Source of the DNA: Uranotaenia lowii
Taxonomy: Eukaryota > Arthropoda > Insecta > Diptera > Culicidae
Reading direction: 5' to 3'
Length of the DNA: 64,000 nucleotides
Assembly: GCF_029784155.1 (NCBI RefSeq)
Contig: NC_073693.1
Location: 283,047,456-283,111,455 of the forward strand
Part shown: positions 1-12,405 of the stretch, piece after piece
Layout: each line of letters opens with the position of its first letter
How positions within the stretch are numbered: the stretch's first letter is position 1
Program-made: the position numbers and the translations under genes
Notes under the pieces: model-generated
What the model saw: the letters and a program-made list of their open reading frames with translations, nothing else
The model's database searches: none
Told to the model about the DNA's origin: nothing

Positions 1-1190
1 AAAAAAATCTACATTTTTGACAAAAAAAAATCTGGAGTTCTGAACCTAATTTGTACTTAAAATTCTGTGCCGGTTTTCTGTGACGCTAGTTTTATGAAGT
101 TCAATGGGAAATCATGTCAAACATCAACGAATCGAAAACTGCTTGCAGTTTTCAAAGAAAAAAAAATTACTCTACCTTGTTTTATTTTTTTTAAATTTTC
201 ATGATTACGAGTCAGAAATAAAAAGTCGAAAGTAACAAAAAAAAAATAATTTAGGAAATCTGTACAAAATTCATAAAATCTGTGTATTCTGTGAAAATTT
301 TAAAAATTTTGTGAACGACACAGATTCTGTGACGAAATTTTGCTCGAAATTCTGTGATAATACAGATTTTTCGGTGAATTCGGCAACCTTGACTAGGTTC
401 TATCAACAACCAAAATTAAAATTCTGTTTCTAATAAAAAGCCGGGTTGCCAGTTTTTCAGATTTTTCAGGATATTCCATACATCCAGAACTTTTTGATTT
501 GGATGTTGATATTTTATGGTTGATTTAACCTGATTTACATTTGTCAAGCTCACCCTGATTGACTACTCACATATATCTACCTCGAATCATTGATTCTGAA
601 ATGTTCAATGAAAGTTTTATGATGAATTTTGAAACAATTCTCCGGGTCGTTTTATGCGTTTTTACTCGAGGTTATCGCGTTATTTGACGCATTTGGATTT
701 CGAAATGAGTTACCTAAGCAAAATCTGTTTAACCCAGAGCTGAAAAACGGAAAAAATCGCTCAAATGTCAAATTTGTTTGAGAAAATCACCGATCAGTGG
801 GTAACTAATTTTGTTTCATGAAAATTATCATTAAAAAAACTTTGTTTTTAAGTTTTTAAGAAAGTTTTTAACTGAACAGATTTGCAAATTTCATCAAACT
901 GAGCATGCTTGATACATAAAACAATAGTTTTGTTCATTTTGTCTGGTTTCGGCATAAATTTTTATATTGAACAATACAACTCTTATCAAAAACTGTTCAG
1001 TTTTTTTGCCGAAAAGTGAAAGAAAGCTGCAAAAATGCTGCAGCTATTTTCTATTTTCCTCACCCTACTAACTTCTGATATAACAACTGAACAAACCATC
1101 AATAGTACTAAGGAATATTAAGCATACATTCAGAGATTTAATGCTTCAAAGAAAATGTAATACGTTTAGATTTAGCGTTTATAAAACTAA
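1..1190. other. 3' flank, no gene seen
   Basis: AT-rich sequence with no coding frame of note. Bases ~200-390 resemble the right half of the element at 7545-7910, including the repeated words CTGTGA and the end CGGCAACCTT. A GTTGCCAG end also occurs at ~445. These look like decayed members of the TTGCC-ended repeat class. Confidence 0.6.
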
Positions 1191-1194
1191 TGCA

Positions 1195-2495
1195 AATTCC
1201 TTTTTTGTTTGAACATTCCTTATTTTACTTGAAAATTGCTATAATTTGTATTTTGTTCCAATCGGTAAAAAATCGCTAGAGCAATAAAAAACTTTGGAAC
1301 TATTTTTACAACAGCTAAAAATCATTAAAAATTTTAAATTATAACAAGAAATTTTTCAGCGTTGCCAAAAACATTTAAATTTTTTTTATTGCTTATGACC
1401 TTATTTTCAAATTTAACTTCTTAATCTTTGATCTATAGCTATCTCTAGCTCAAATGAAGTCGTTCTTACGATTAAAAATTTCGAAAGTTTTCAACATTAC
1501 CATCGGTTAAAATTACTCCGTGATTGACCGTAAATTTTGTTCAAAAGCCATAAGAAATGTACTTGCACCGAGTAGCCTATTTTCGATGCCAAAAACTGGT
1601 GCTCTCTGTTAGTACATCAATAACGGTGCCGTCCACGTCTTAGGAGCTAATGTATCCTGATTTTAATTTTGGAAATTTCCCAAATTTGAGAAAAACCGTA
1701 GTTGGCAGCCCTGAGATTTTTTTTTTTTTTTTGAAGAGGAAGATGTCAAAAGAGACCCAAAGAGAACACTAGAAAGGGAGGCTCCTGGAGACGATTGGGG
1801 AGAAGGCTCAGATGAAGAAAAGAACCGTACTTAACAATACTTTTTATTTAAAAATGTTTCAACAACAAGAACTAACGCAAATTTCTTTTGTGATTAAAGA
1901 TTCCATATTTTACTTTAAAATTGCTACATTTTCTGATTTTGTCCAATCGACAAAAAATCGATTTAGCAAAAAAAACTTCGGAACTATTTTCACAAAATCT
2001 AAAATAATTAGTGGTTTTGGATAATATTAAATGTAGATACAGCTGCCATCTCCAGCTCGAATAAAATCCTCAAAAGGTCTGATATATTTTTATATAACTT
2101 TTCGATGAAAATTTTCAATGGTTTTCAACGTTATCATAACTCAAAATTACACCATAATTGACCATCAATGCTGTTCAAAAGTCATAAGTTATGTACTTGC
2201 ACTGAGTAGCCTATTTCCATTGCCAAAAACTGGTGCTCTCTGTTAGAGCACCAATAACGGTGCCGGCCACGTCTTAGGAGCTAATGTATCCTGATTTTAA
2301 TTTTGTAAATTCCCTAAATTTGAGAAAAAACGTAGTTGGCAGCCCTGATTTTTTTTTTAAAGGAAGATGTCAAAAGAGACCCATAGAGAACACTAGAAAT
2401 GGAGACGATTGGGGAGAAGACTCCGGGGAAGAGAAGAACCATACTTAACAAAGCGTATTATTTTTATTTAAAAATGTTCCAACAACAAGAACAAG
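1195..2495. repeat. Diverged tandem duplication of a ~630-base unit
   Basis: Two direct copies, roughly 1195-1870 and 1880-2495, share long stretches. Examples are GGTGCTCTCTGTTAG, CGTCTTAGGAGCTAATG and AGATGTCAAAAGAGACCCA at 1741 and 2365. The offset is 624-634 in the later part and larger near the start, so indels have accumulated. No coding potential is evident; the short open frames are not conserved between copies. Confidence 0.85.
2463..2468 (-). promoter_or_regulatory. Possible polyadenylation signal for the TnH-tail mRNA
   Basis: AATAAA on the minus strand about 300 bases past the TnH stop codon. It is the nearest canonical hexamer seen downstream of that stop. It lies within an AT-rich duplicated repeat, so chance occurrence is quite possible. 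Confidence 0.3.
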
Positions 2496-2763
2496 AAAAC
2501 ACGACAGTCGAGGTCAGCTGTGGTCCAACAACATACAAGCACGTTAAACTTGTAACTAGAACAATGTCAGATAGAATGCACTTAACATAAGCTTATTCAG
2601 TTCAGTTGGAAGCGATTAAAGTAGTAGTAGTTGTAGTAGTAGGTAGTGGCGTTGGTTGCATTTAAAGAAAAGAATGAAAGTAAGAAATATAAGCAAACAA
2701 TGGTGGTGGTGCTGGTCAGGGATCAGTTTTTGGCAGTTGGTCTTCATTAACGTTGACTCTTGT

Positions 2764-3293
2764 TTAGGAGGCCGGAGTTTCCTCAACCGGTGCGGCTTCT
2801 TCCGCTGCCGCTGGGGCTTCTTCGGCTGCGGCAGGTGCTTCGGCCTCTCCTTCGGCTGCTGCAGCTGGGGCAGCTTCTTCTGTCGCTTCCGCCGGAGCAT
2901 CTTCGGCAGGGGCAGCTTCGGCACCCGATGGTGGTTCAGCGGCAGCTGCCGGTTCGGCGGCCGGGATATCTCGATCCGGAGTGGATCCGGTAGCCGATCG
3001 AACGTATGGGACTTCGGCACCCTCCGGTGGGAAATGCTTCTGCAGCTCGAACGGACTCGGGGTGCGGGTTCGTTCCGGAGCAGCGGCTTCGGTTCCGGCA
3101 GGCGCTTCGGCCGCCACGATATCTTCCTGGGCCGGTGGTGGTGGCGTCTTGGCCTTCGGTGGCGGCGGAGGAGTCTTCGGCTTCGGACGACGATCGGTCC
3201 AGATCGGATCGACACCGGGAATGAGATCGACAAAGGCAAAGTCCAGATCGTCTCCGATCTCGGCGTAGCGGATCTTTTCGATAATCAGCTCGT
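2764..3293 (-). CDS. Tm1: Tropomyosin 1, terminal exon with Pro/Ala-rich TnH (heavy troponin) tail
   Basis: The exon encodes 175 residues and a TAA stop. It opens ELIIEKIRYAEIGDDLDFAF, the usual tropomyosin end, then VDLIPGVDPIW. The next ~140 residues form a Pro-, Ala- and Glu-rich tail, with a proline/lysine run (KTPPPPPKAKTPPPP), the conserved PPEGAEVPYV segment, and blocks of EAPAAAEEA at the end. In Drosophila such tails make the heavy troponins TnH-33/34 of indirect flight muscle, thought to be flexible extensions that may bind other thin-filament or glutathione S-transferase partners. This tail is shorter than the fly one as I recall it. The acceptor is CAACCAG. The bases are far GC-richer than the surroundings. 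A long open frame also exists on the opposite strand, a by-product of alanine-rich codon use. Confidence 0.95.
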
Positions 3294-5821
3294 CTGGTTG
3301 TCGAGAAGGGTTGCCAATCGTGCGGGTTTGTTCGTTTTGATTTATTTTTGTTGTTTGATTGGTGGTGTTTTTTTTCGAGTGAGGCGTTAATAAAGTGTTT
3401 TTAATTTTTAGACGGAGGAGATAGTGCAAATTAAAGAAAGAGAAAAGCATAACAAAAGCATAATGAATATAAGAGAGAAGAGAGAACATAAAAACACAAC
3501 ACAGACGAATAGAAGAAAAACGACACATAGAAACTCGGTTTTTAAATAAAATAATATATTATTATTAATATTATTATTATAAACACTCAAATAAGATATC
3601 ATTCTGTTGTTGCTCTTGATTTCTGTATATTGGCAGAGTCCGATACTATTATGATTTTTTTTTTCGAAATATAAAATACAGTGAATGAAGGTGGAGTTTT
3701 GATGTGTACATTGTTTGTGTGTTTACATTATTGATTTTTGTTTTGTTTCACTTTTATTTGATTATAGTTTATCTGCTCTAGCCTAAATTCTCTCGCTCTC
3801 TCACTCAACAATAGTTGTTGTCCGAAAATCATGCCAAAAGCTACCTAATAAAACATTAAAAACCTGCGAAAACAGTGAGGAATGAATCTGCGAATGCGTG
3901 TAGTAGTTGTTGTCTTTACTTTTGCATTTTGTGGAAATCAAATGTACACGGTTCCATTAAACTCTACGGGCGCTTAAATTAAGTTAAACGTGTGTGTATC
4001 TGTGTGTTTGTGAATGTGTTTTTTTCTCTTTTATTCCTTCCGGCTCTAGGTGTAGTGTTTACCCTTTTTCTTTTTTCGAATGACACTCACACACCGATGA
4101 TATATGTAAATTATCTCTTTCTGCGAATGGCTATGCCACCTAATAATGATCTTATCAAATGCTTGATTTGTGTGTTTTCCAGCAAAGAAAAAAATGCGAA
4201 CCGGTTTTGTTTCTTTTTTTTTTTGTTTACGTCTCAAAAGGCACTAAAGATTTTATGCTCTAATTCGATCCGTTTTTCCTTCCCCTTCCGGGTAAACACG
4301 AAAAAAGGGAAAAGAAAAACGAAACCTTACACGAAAAAGGAAAACCTTCCAAGTCTATGTCCGTTTTATTTCGAGGCTTAAACTACTTTAAAACAAAACT
4401 TGAGGAAAACCATTTGATCTCGATAAGTTATGGGACAGTATTGACAATATTTTCTGTGTTTGTGGAAGTTGAAAGAAAAATATTGCAAAGAAATGTTGAA
4501 GAAAACAAAACAAAATTAGACAGCAACACGGGGGTGGCGCTTTCGCAGTGTTGCCAGAAAAAAAGAATAAATTCGGCACGATGAAAAACCTACTAAAACT
4601 GACGTTTTGGGTAGCTGGACACCTACCAAGTTTCTAAACTGGAATCAACTTGTTACGAGTAAATGCATCATATCATATTCAGTAGTTACTCTTGGTCGGA
4701 AGACGCTTTTAAAAATAGTAGTTCTCGGGAATGATCGATCGATAACAAATCGTGTTTGTATGATGTTTGCTTTTGTTATTGTTTTTTTTACGAGCTAACG
4801 GAATAAACACGGATAAAAATTCAATAATCTTTATCGCAATATTTGGGGCAGTAACAATCGTATTATAAACCTACTAGTAGTTTTGGAAAATGCTGTCTCT
4901 CAAGGGTGTTGCTTAACAAAACGAGAAAAAATAACGCGGAAAATTTAACTTTAATTATATTATTAAAAGTCAACGGAATGCACAATTCGTGAATGTACAA
5001 TTGGAATAGCAGTAATAGTAGTAGTTGTATAAATGTCTTTCTCTGTGTTCGACCGATTTACGCGCTAATACCTAGGGGTATAAATCAATAGTTCCTATGC
5101 TATCGCTAGCGAGTAGTTGTTGTTGTTGTCTGTGTTTGTGTTTACTTCCCGTGTATGAATTCGTGTCATTGTTTGTTTGTGTGTGTAAAAGTGTTCTTAG
5201 CCTTTACGCCTAACGTCTAAAAACAATAAACTTTTTTAAAAACAATTTATGCGATTTCATGTGTCCTATACAGCGTGGAGCAAAAGACAAGTTCCTGTTA
5301 CTTATTTATGAAAATATAAAAAAAAACTAAACTTTAGAAACTTATTCTGTCCGTGTTTGTGTGTGTGTCTCGAACGGCACCCGAGGACTAGTTGGGTCCA
5401 TCTGTTATTATTGTTTTGTTTTCTCTAATTTCCAACGCTTAACGTCGGCTTCCTTTTGCAAGAAGCGAAATACATTGATTTTTCTTTTGTTTTAAATTTT
5501 CTTCGGAAGAAGAAAACAACAGCTCAGCTCAGCGTTTACTTGTTTTTTTTTGTTTTGTTTTTGTTCGCTCCCTACTAGTTTCTCTCATCTATAGGTGTAA
5601 AATGTTGTTGTAGTTGTGTTGCCATGACGATAACCGAGAGCAACCGATGGCTCTTTCTCTCCGCTCTCTTTAAATATATGCTTTTTTGTGTTCTCCCTTG
5701 CTCTGCGTGTGTTTCGTCGTCGTCGTCGTGCTCTCTCTCTTTCTTCGACGAAACTGAAACTGACGGTGACGATGAGGCGATGATTCGGGTGGGGATGGTT
5801 GTTACTTTTCTCTCTACTGTT
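3294..5821 (-). other. 3' UTR of the short-tail isoform and intron before the TnH exon
   Basis: AT-rich and simple-sequence rich, with TGTG runs and ATT/AAT runs at 3550-3580. No third terminal exon was found, although the strand was searched for sequence following an acceptor plus GAC/GAT-start tropomyosin codons. Confidence 0.6.
4375..4380 (-). promoter_or_regulatory. Possible polyadenylation signal for the short-tail mRNA
   Basis: AATAAA on the minus strand, about 1.4 kb past the short-tail stop. Others occur at 4030-4035 and 3753-3758 on the same strand, and no canonical hexamer was noticed closer to the stop. AT-rich DNA makes chance matches likely. Confidence 0.25.
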
Positions 5822-5904
5822 TTACATGTTCTGAATATCGTGCAGCGTCGCTTCCATCTCTTCCTGGAGCATTTTGTTCTTGGAGCGCTCGTTCATAAGT
5901 TCGT
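5822..5904 (-). CDS. Tm1: Tropomyosin 1, alternative terminal exon 9 with short tail
   Basis: The exon gives ELMNERSKNKMLQEEMEATL then HDIQNM and a TAA stop: 26 residues after the shared aspartate. Length and position match the final 27 residues of ordinary tropomyosins, which form the head-to-tail overlap with the next molecule. The sequence differs from the usual ELIL/SGY endings, suggesting a non-muscle or special tail. The acceptor reads CAAACAG. The opposite strand is open for 111 codons across the same bases, but nothing supports it as a gene. The 3' UTR should run towards lower coordinates; AT-rich DNA with several possible polyadenylation signals follows. Confidence 0.92.
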
Positions 5905-6528
5905 CTGTTTGCCGGTGGTTTTGTTGTTTTCATTAGCGATTGTATTGGTGACATTTTAGCGCAATAGAGAGTATATCACACATACACGCACACATTCAAA
6001 CGCAGCAGCATTTGAGCGGATTAATTGTTTTTTTTTTTTTGGTTTTTAAGCAGCGGGTTATAGTAAAACAACATCAAACCAAACAGAAAATCAACACATG
6101 AAATAAAAAAATAAATGTAGAAAAAATAAGTTAAGTAAAATGAAAAACTAAAATATTTATAAGACGAACTCAATGATACTCTTCTTTGGTATAATAGAAT
6201 GAAAAATAATCGAAAATAAAATTCAAGTGTCATTGAGACGTCAAAATTAAAATAAAAAAAGGATGATTATCTAATCTAGCTTAATTAAAATGTCCTGTAG
6301 AAATTTTCTAGCAGTATTGAATTTTCTAATACAGGAACATTCCGGAGGTACACTCTCAAAGTTTTGGTACTCAATTTTGAAGTTTTTTTGGGATCCAAAC
6401 AACTCTGATCGATTAATTTAGCACTGTTTTTTTCTGTTCAAATTAGTTACTTAAAACTATTTTACAGGACAAAGAGTGGCCACTTGCCACTCTGAAGTAA
6501 ATACGGTAGTAGAATACGAAAAACTTAC
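5905..6528 (-). other. Intron between exon 8 and the terminal exons
   Basis: AT-rich sequence of about 0.6 kb with no repeat or gene recognised. Its 5' splice site is the strong GTAAGT of exon 8. Confidence 0.6.
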
Positions 6529-6598
6529 CTTCGAGTCTGTCGACTTCCTTCTGCAACTTCTGAACGGAACGTTCAGCGAATTCAGCACGAGCTTCAGC
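6529..6598 (-). CDS. Tm1: Tropomyosin 1, constitutive exon 8
   Basis: The exon is 70 bases and encodes 23 residues, [20 protein letters not shown] then RLE, plus one base (G) of an aspartate codon. This is a hallmark stretch of arthropod tropomyosin. The donor is GTAAGT and the acceptor GATAG has a poor polypyrimidine tract. The split base joins AC at the start of either terminal exon to give GAC, aspartate, so both tails begin DEL. The intron upstream of it is about 8 kb (14610 to 6599), the one in which the satellite at 13 kb sits. Confidence 0.97.
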
Positions 6599-7544
6599 CT
6601 ATCGAGAGCGGATTTCATGATGGCGCAATTCGATGTGATTTTCGGAAGAAATTAACGAATGTTGAGGAAATAGAAAAAAACAGTTGCATTAGTTGAGAGG
6701 AATTGATTGTTTCGGAAAAAAACAGTAAATAAACTCATCGGTGTCCTAAATTGAAAAAAAAAAAATGGAAGACAACCTTTGAATTTATTTACGTATTTAA
6801 AAATGAGCTGAAGCGCACAACTTAAAACTAAGAAACTGACTAGCTCATGCGGAATTTTGGTGTGAGGTTATAAAACGCTAGACTGTAAAAACGAAACTTT
6901 AATAAATACACTAAAACCAAAGTAAAATAAAACAGTTAAGACACAACAACAGCTATCCGCTTACCTTGAACTGAAGATAGGAATACAAAAAGCCCTTTAC
7001 CGAACAGTATAACAAATTGTATAAATTAAGAATAATGGATACAAATTACACAAACATCTTAAAGCTAATTTTGAAGAAAAAAAAAACTATGATTTGCCCA
7101 CTAGAACAACAGTTTAAAAAAATTAAAATAATGTTTAAAAATATGCCAGACTCAAAATAGCTTCAAAATTAAGAAAAAAAATCTGAGACTTAAGGTTTTT
7201 AAAACTTTCCCTCCCTAGACTTTTAAACGTTATAATATGCTAAACCAGATTAAACTAAGCGTAACTGAGCTCATTGTGTATCGCGTATGAAGTGCTGTTT
7301 ATGATGAGAAACTATATCTGAGGGCAACCAAGAACTGATTGATTTGGTATTTTATCTTATATTCTACCCAATAAAAAGTTTAGTCACTTTAGACCCAAAT
7401 TTTGAAGAAAATTTACCCAGACAGATCCATAAACTACGTCACAAGCAGAGTCAAAAATATCAATTTTCTCGATCTAAAATTTACATTTTCTTTGAACAGG
7501 GTGAAAGGGCTTGATACGAAGAGCTAGAAAATCGATGATGGATG

Positions 7545-7910
7545 TAAGGTTGCCGAAAAAATAATCCGTATTTTTTGACTAAATAAATTCTGATTTTTCT
7601 GTGTTTTACCCAAAAAATTTGTGATCGCTTTCTATGACTTTTTCGCTAATAAGTACATTGAAAAGTCACGTCAAATATAACAATTCAGTTGTGAAAATCA
7701 AATAAAATTACAAAATCTCATAAAATTTCCACGAAATAGTGTGGGAATTCCAAGTTTCATAGTTCACTCAAAAATGTATTATTTTGAAAAAACTCACAAA
7801 ATAACGAAAATCTGTGCAAAATTTCAAACATCTGTGATCTGTGGCACAGTGTTTGTGATAGAAATTTGCTCAAAATTCTGTGAAATTTTTCTGTGATTTT
7901 GGCAACCTTA
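7545..7910. mobile_element. MITE-like element with TAAGGTTGCC ends
   Basis: The left end TAAGGTTGCCG and right end TTGGCAACCTTA are inverted. Between them the words CTGTGAT, ATCTGTG and AAATTCTGTG recur on both strands, giving an internal imperfect foldback. No coding frame and no clear target-site duplication. A related right half lies at ~200-390. Confidence 0.6.
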
Positions 7911-7977
7911 AGAGAAAAATAAAGTTTTCATCTGATCCCATCCTGCGATTCTTTATATGAAAGGATTCGCCATGAAA

Positions 7978-8480
7978 AAAAATCTAAAAAACTTCGTTTT
8001 GATTCAAAATCCGTAATTTTTTGCAGAATTTTTAAGTTATTAGCTGTTTAACAGGGGTATGTCTTTTGGCATTGATAAAACATAAGTTCAATTGGCATCA
8101 CTGCATGTTCCTCGTAAAGTATTGCATGAAAAGTAGTCACACAATACATCGCTAGGCACTAAGCAGTAATGTCAATTGAATTTATTGTTTTTCAATGCCA
8201 AAAGACATACCTTTGTTAAACACGTAATAATTTTTTTGTCCAATAAGATACGAAGTTACGGTCTTCGACAAAGTTGTGCAGCGACAAATTTCCTGTAGAG
8301 AATTTATCAATTGGCACAAAAACCGTTAGCAAGCTCGAAGCCACAAAAAACAAACCTAAAAGTTCAAATTTACTCATGTAAACGTTACCTAAAAATTCTG
8401 CAAAAAATCATGGATGAGTTTTGAACCAAAACGAAGATTTTTAGACCTCAGGGTTTGAGAAATTCAAAACTGACCCCAAA
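7978..8480. repeat. Foldback repeat, deleted copy
   Basis: Arms are inverted: ACTTCGTTTTGATTCAAAAT near 7990 pairs with TTTTGAACCAAAACGAAG near 8430. An inner pair TGTTTAACAGG...GTTAAACA flanks a centre with GTCTTTTGGCATTG inverted at both sides. Compared with the copy at 38132-38780, the left arm lacks about 200 bases. Confidence 0.75.
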
Positions 8481-8865
8481 TCGACTAAGTCTAATGTATT
8501 AGCTAGCACTAAGTGAAAGCTTATACGGTATCTAGGAAAAGTTTAAATCTAACTTACCTAAAATTTTAATAATATATTATCACTACAAGTCCAGATTCCC
8601 CATTTTTTTCCATAATTTGTTTTTTTTTTTTGAAAACTTGGGTAGAACACAACAAACAAAACATCTTTGTCTTGCGTTGTTTTTTTTTTTATTTTATAAG
8701 CAAAACCTTTTTTCAAAAATATTCTTTTACTAGGCGCTAAGACAATGAATTTGTTTACAATTTAACAATTTCTTGTCAACTTTTGTTTTTAAGATAACTG
8801 TCTATTAAATCTCTATCTATCTGAAAGATTTTCTAATCGGATTTTATACCAATTAAATTCTCATC

Positions 8866-10118
8866 AAAAACTCTTTCCCAAACCTTAATTTCACGGTAGT
8901 GTATGAAGTTAATTTTTTTACTACACAATACAAGGCAAATTTTCAGAAACATTTAGCAGTGAAGTTCTTATTTTTATATGCATACAGTTCTCTTTCTCAA
9001 AAATGCTGAGCTTTTTTAGTATTTTATAGCATGGTCGATGGTCGCTTAGTGCTTGTGAGGAAGAGTGCCATATTATTCAAAGGGTAGTGTTTTGGTTCTA
9101 TGCCGACCGTCAGAAATTGACTCAGGATCTTCAGGAAGAGATCGATCTGTGTTTGACTGATCCTTAACCTTTTTAACAGGAACAGCTATTTTTTTGTAAT
9201 AAAAGCAAAAAAGGACACCAAGTTTCAAAGATGAATATGAGGTACTCAATGTATCGAAATCTGCAGACAAAAATTCCACAAAAAGCTATCTTATTTTGAG
9301 TACCGATATCGACTTGATGGCACTGTTTGGTATTAAATCGGTACCCAAATTTGAACTAAATATTTCAGCCTTGCCAAGAGAATAAAAATATCGAAAAGAT
9401 TCTATCGAAAATAAACCGATCTAACGGCTAAAGAATAGATCCAAAAAGGAAGATCTGAGTTTATAAGATTGATCTACCAAAGCTTGATCCAAGATCGACT
9501 AATCCTTAGTTCTAAAAACATCTATCACGATCATGAGAGTAGAAGACTCTCTCTTGCCAAATTGCTCTGTTTTATCCGGACCTGCCCGTAAAATTTATAA
9601 ACAATTTTAAAACAGTCTTGCCTGGCCTGGTTGTCCGGATTTTTTTGAAGAAAGCCCGGATTTCGTCAATTCAATTCTCTTCAAAAACTTTTTCCCAAAC
9701 CTTAATTTAACAGTATAACATTATTTTTTTTTACTCTACAATACAAGGAAAATTTCAGAAACATTTTGCAATTAAGTTATGATTTTTATTAGCATGCAGC
9801 CCTCTTTCCTAAAAATGCTGAGGCTTTTGATATTTTGTAGCATTTATAATAACACTGTCTCAACCTCTGCACGATGACTGAAAATGGAATCGATGGTCAC
9901 TTGGTGCTTGTGATGAAGAATGCCATGTTATTTATAGGGAGGGTGTTTTGGTTCTATGGCGACCGTCAGAAATTGGCTCAGGATCTTCAGAAAAAAATCA
10001 ATCCAGGTGAACGGTCTTAGGATGTATCCAACTAAAAGTCGGCCCTTAAAGATCGATCTCTGTCAAATCGATCTTTGACATTTTTAACAGGGGGAGCTAT
10101 TTTTTGTAATAAAAGCCA
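8866..10118. repeat. Direct duplication, copies ~810 bases apart
   Basis: Segments ~8866-9210 and ~9675-10118 share TTTCCCAAACCTTAATTT, AAAAATGCTGAG, GTGTTTTGGTTCTATG, CGACCGTCAGAAATTG and CTCAGGATCTTCAG. The gap between them contains a fragment of the CCGGG-rich MITE family (about 9560-9670). No coding potential seen. Confidence 0.8.
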
Positions 10119-11718
10119 AATTATAGGTGTTATAAATTTTGTTTTTGCGTTCCAACCCGAACTTTTTTTTTAAGCAAGTGCTATCAACATAAACACGGTA
10201 TTTTTTTTTGAAACCTAAAACACAAATAAAATTTGTTTGCGAGTTTTGACAATAATAGGTATAACCAGAGCCGTAGGAAGAGGGCTTTTGTAACAATTTT
10301 TCCCATAACATTTTTGCTTGAAAAATGCATACACGAAGAAAGGGGAAGCAAATGAGTAGATACTATCTTCAGATAAAAGTTATTTAACATTAATAGTTAT
10401 ATATTTTAAATAATAACTTTCTGAAATAAGTCCTAGCAATTGCCAATTTTTTATGAAGCTTCAAACACAAATGAGAGATTTTGAAAGCTTCAATTTTCGC
10501 GTGAGTTTTATTACAAAAAAAAAAACAAAAATAGAAATAACCTAGTGTAATCGCAACTTTTTTCCATTTAGAATATTTGTAATCTGGACAACATATTCTC
10601 TATGTAAAATACAAATTTTAAAGTTGTTTTGATAACCTTTGCAACAGTTTTCTGTGATTTTGATATGACGTAATGAAAGTATGCGAGAATTAAACTTTTT
10701 GCATTTACATGAATTACTAAGCAGTAAGCTAATACTTTTTAACCACAAGCATAACAATTTCAAGCGATGACGAAAACGTATAATTATTTTAAAAAAAAGT
10801 TAATGGTTCGAATAACATTCATTTTGTTCTTTTGAAAACTTGATTAAAATTTAAGATTTTTGTTTGAAATTTGGTACTGAAGATTCGGCAATATAAATAA
10901 TGTTAAACAACAAACCAATATATATATTTTCAGTAGAATTTCTCCTAAGTACAAATTCTTTAATCAATACAAAATTATCATAAATTTTTTAAAATCCTGT
11001 GTATACAGTTTTAAAAAATTTAAATCTAGATTTTATAAGAAAACAAACATTTTGGAATGGACTCAGATCTTATTTGGTATTTGCGATTTTTACGAGATAA
11101 GTGTTTGCAAACTATATAATAATAGAATATAAAATTTCAATTTTTGAATCCAGTGTTAAAATTTTAAAACTTCGATCTCCTATTAATAAAATTTTCACAT
11201 TGATGTGTTAATTTTGATTATAAAACATAAGTTCGAGCTGACTTTCATTCTTTATTTTCAGACGGAATTCTGCATTTTTAACCTTAAATCAAAATCAAAA
11301 TATAAATTCCAGATAAGAAATGCTATGAATTATTAACAAAATGCGAAATTTGTATCAGAAATTATTTTTTTCATGAAGCCATCATGAAACTTTTTTATGT
11401 TTCAACTCTACTTGACAATTGAGGATAAAACCTTCAAATCCAAGTCTTAAAAATGGGTTGAATTTCAAGTTTAGAATATGGAAACAAAATGAAAAATTTA
11501 TATCAGATATCTCTTATTTGAATTCTGAATTTATGGTTCTCAATATGATTTTTTTTTAAATTATTTATTCGTGAAACCATCATGATTTTTTTTTATGTTT
11601 CAATTCTGCATAAGAATTAAGGATAGAACTTCAAATCCAAGTCTGGAAAATTGTTTGAATTTCAAGTGGAAAATTCTTCTTATTTAAGTCTGAAATTTAA
11701 ATCTAGGCTATTCTATCT

Positions 11719-12109
11719 TATGGTTGTCAGACTTTTTTCAACACATATACGGGCAACTCCGGCCAATTTTATATGAAAAACAGAGCGAATTCCGGACATT
11801 TGTTTTTAAAATTGCCGAAAATCCGGGCAATTTCCGGGCAAATTTGGTCAAAACTCAGAAATTACTCAACAAGAATCAAGAAAAAAAAAATGAAAACCCA
11901 TTTTTTCATCATAATCAAAAAAAATCGATTTGGAGTAATAGTTATTGTTTTTTTACAACATTTTTTTTTGTTTGATTTGCCAAATAAAGTGAATAAATCA
12001 GGGCATATTTCAATGAAATCCAGGCAGCCGGGCCGGCCCGGACTGTTCACTAATTTCGTATTAAATATCCGGGCAAACCCGGATAAAACTGGACAATCTG
12101 GCAACCTTA
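11719..12109. mobile_element. CCGGG-rich MITE, TATGGTTGTCAG...CTGGCAACCTTA
   Basis: Inverted ends and an interior full of CCGGG/CCGGA words that are inverted between the two halves, so the element can fold back. It is flanked by TTCTATCT and TTCTGTTT, an 8-base duplication with two mismatches. Related copies lie at 18071, 39999 and 59264. Confidence 0.75.
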
Positions 12110-12354
12110 TTCTGTTTTACAACTTTGCTAAATCCGGGCGTATTTCAGATTTATTCCATTAAAATCAAAAAAAGAACACTCGAACACTTGAAAAAAAAAT
12201 TATTCAAACACATCAACCAATACGGAATCATTAAATAGGCTTCCCAAAACATCGTTCAAGTTTATTTTGACAAAATTTGTTAAAAACATGTGTCCTAGTT
12301 ACAAAATTCATAATTCTGATGACAATTTATTAGATTTTTTGTTTTATTTTGCAA

Positions 12355-12405
12355 ATAAAGTGAAAAAATCTGGGCCAAATCTGGGCAATCTGGCAAGCTT
12401 AGTCT
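12355..12405. mobile_element. Fragment of the CCGGG-rich MITE family
   Basis: The right end only: AAATAAAGTGAAAAAATC followed by TCTGGGCAATCTGGCAA, as in the copy ending at 12109. Confidence 0.6.

Noticed and set aside
2656..3390. 244-codon open frame on the plus strand
   Set aside because: It is antisense to the TnH exon. Its Gly/Arg/Phe-rich product mirrors alanine- and proline-rich codons, and there is no matching family.
5624..5959. 111-codon plus-strand open frame
   Set aside because: It overlaps the short-tail terminal exon in antisense; composition is low-complexity and no family is recognised.
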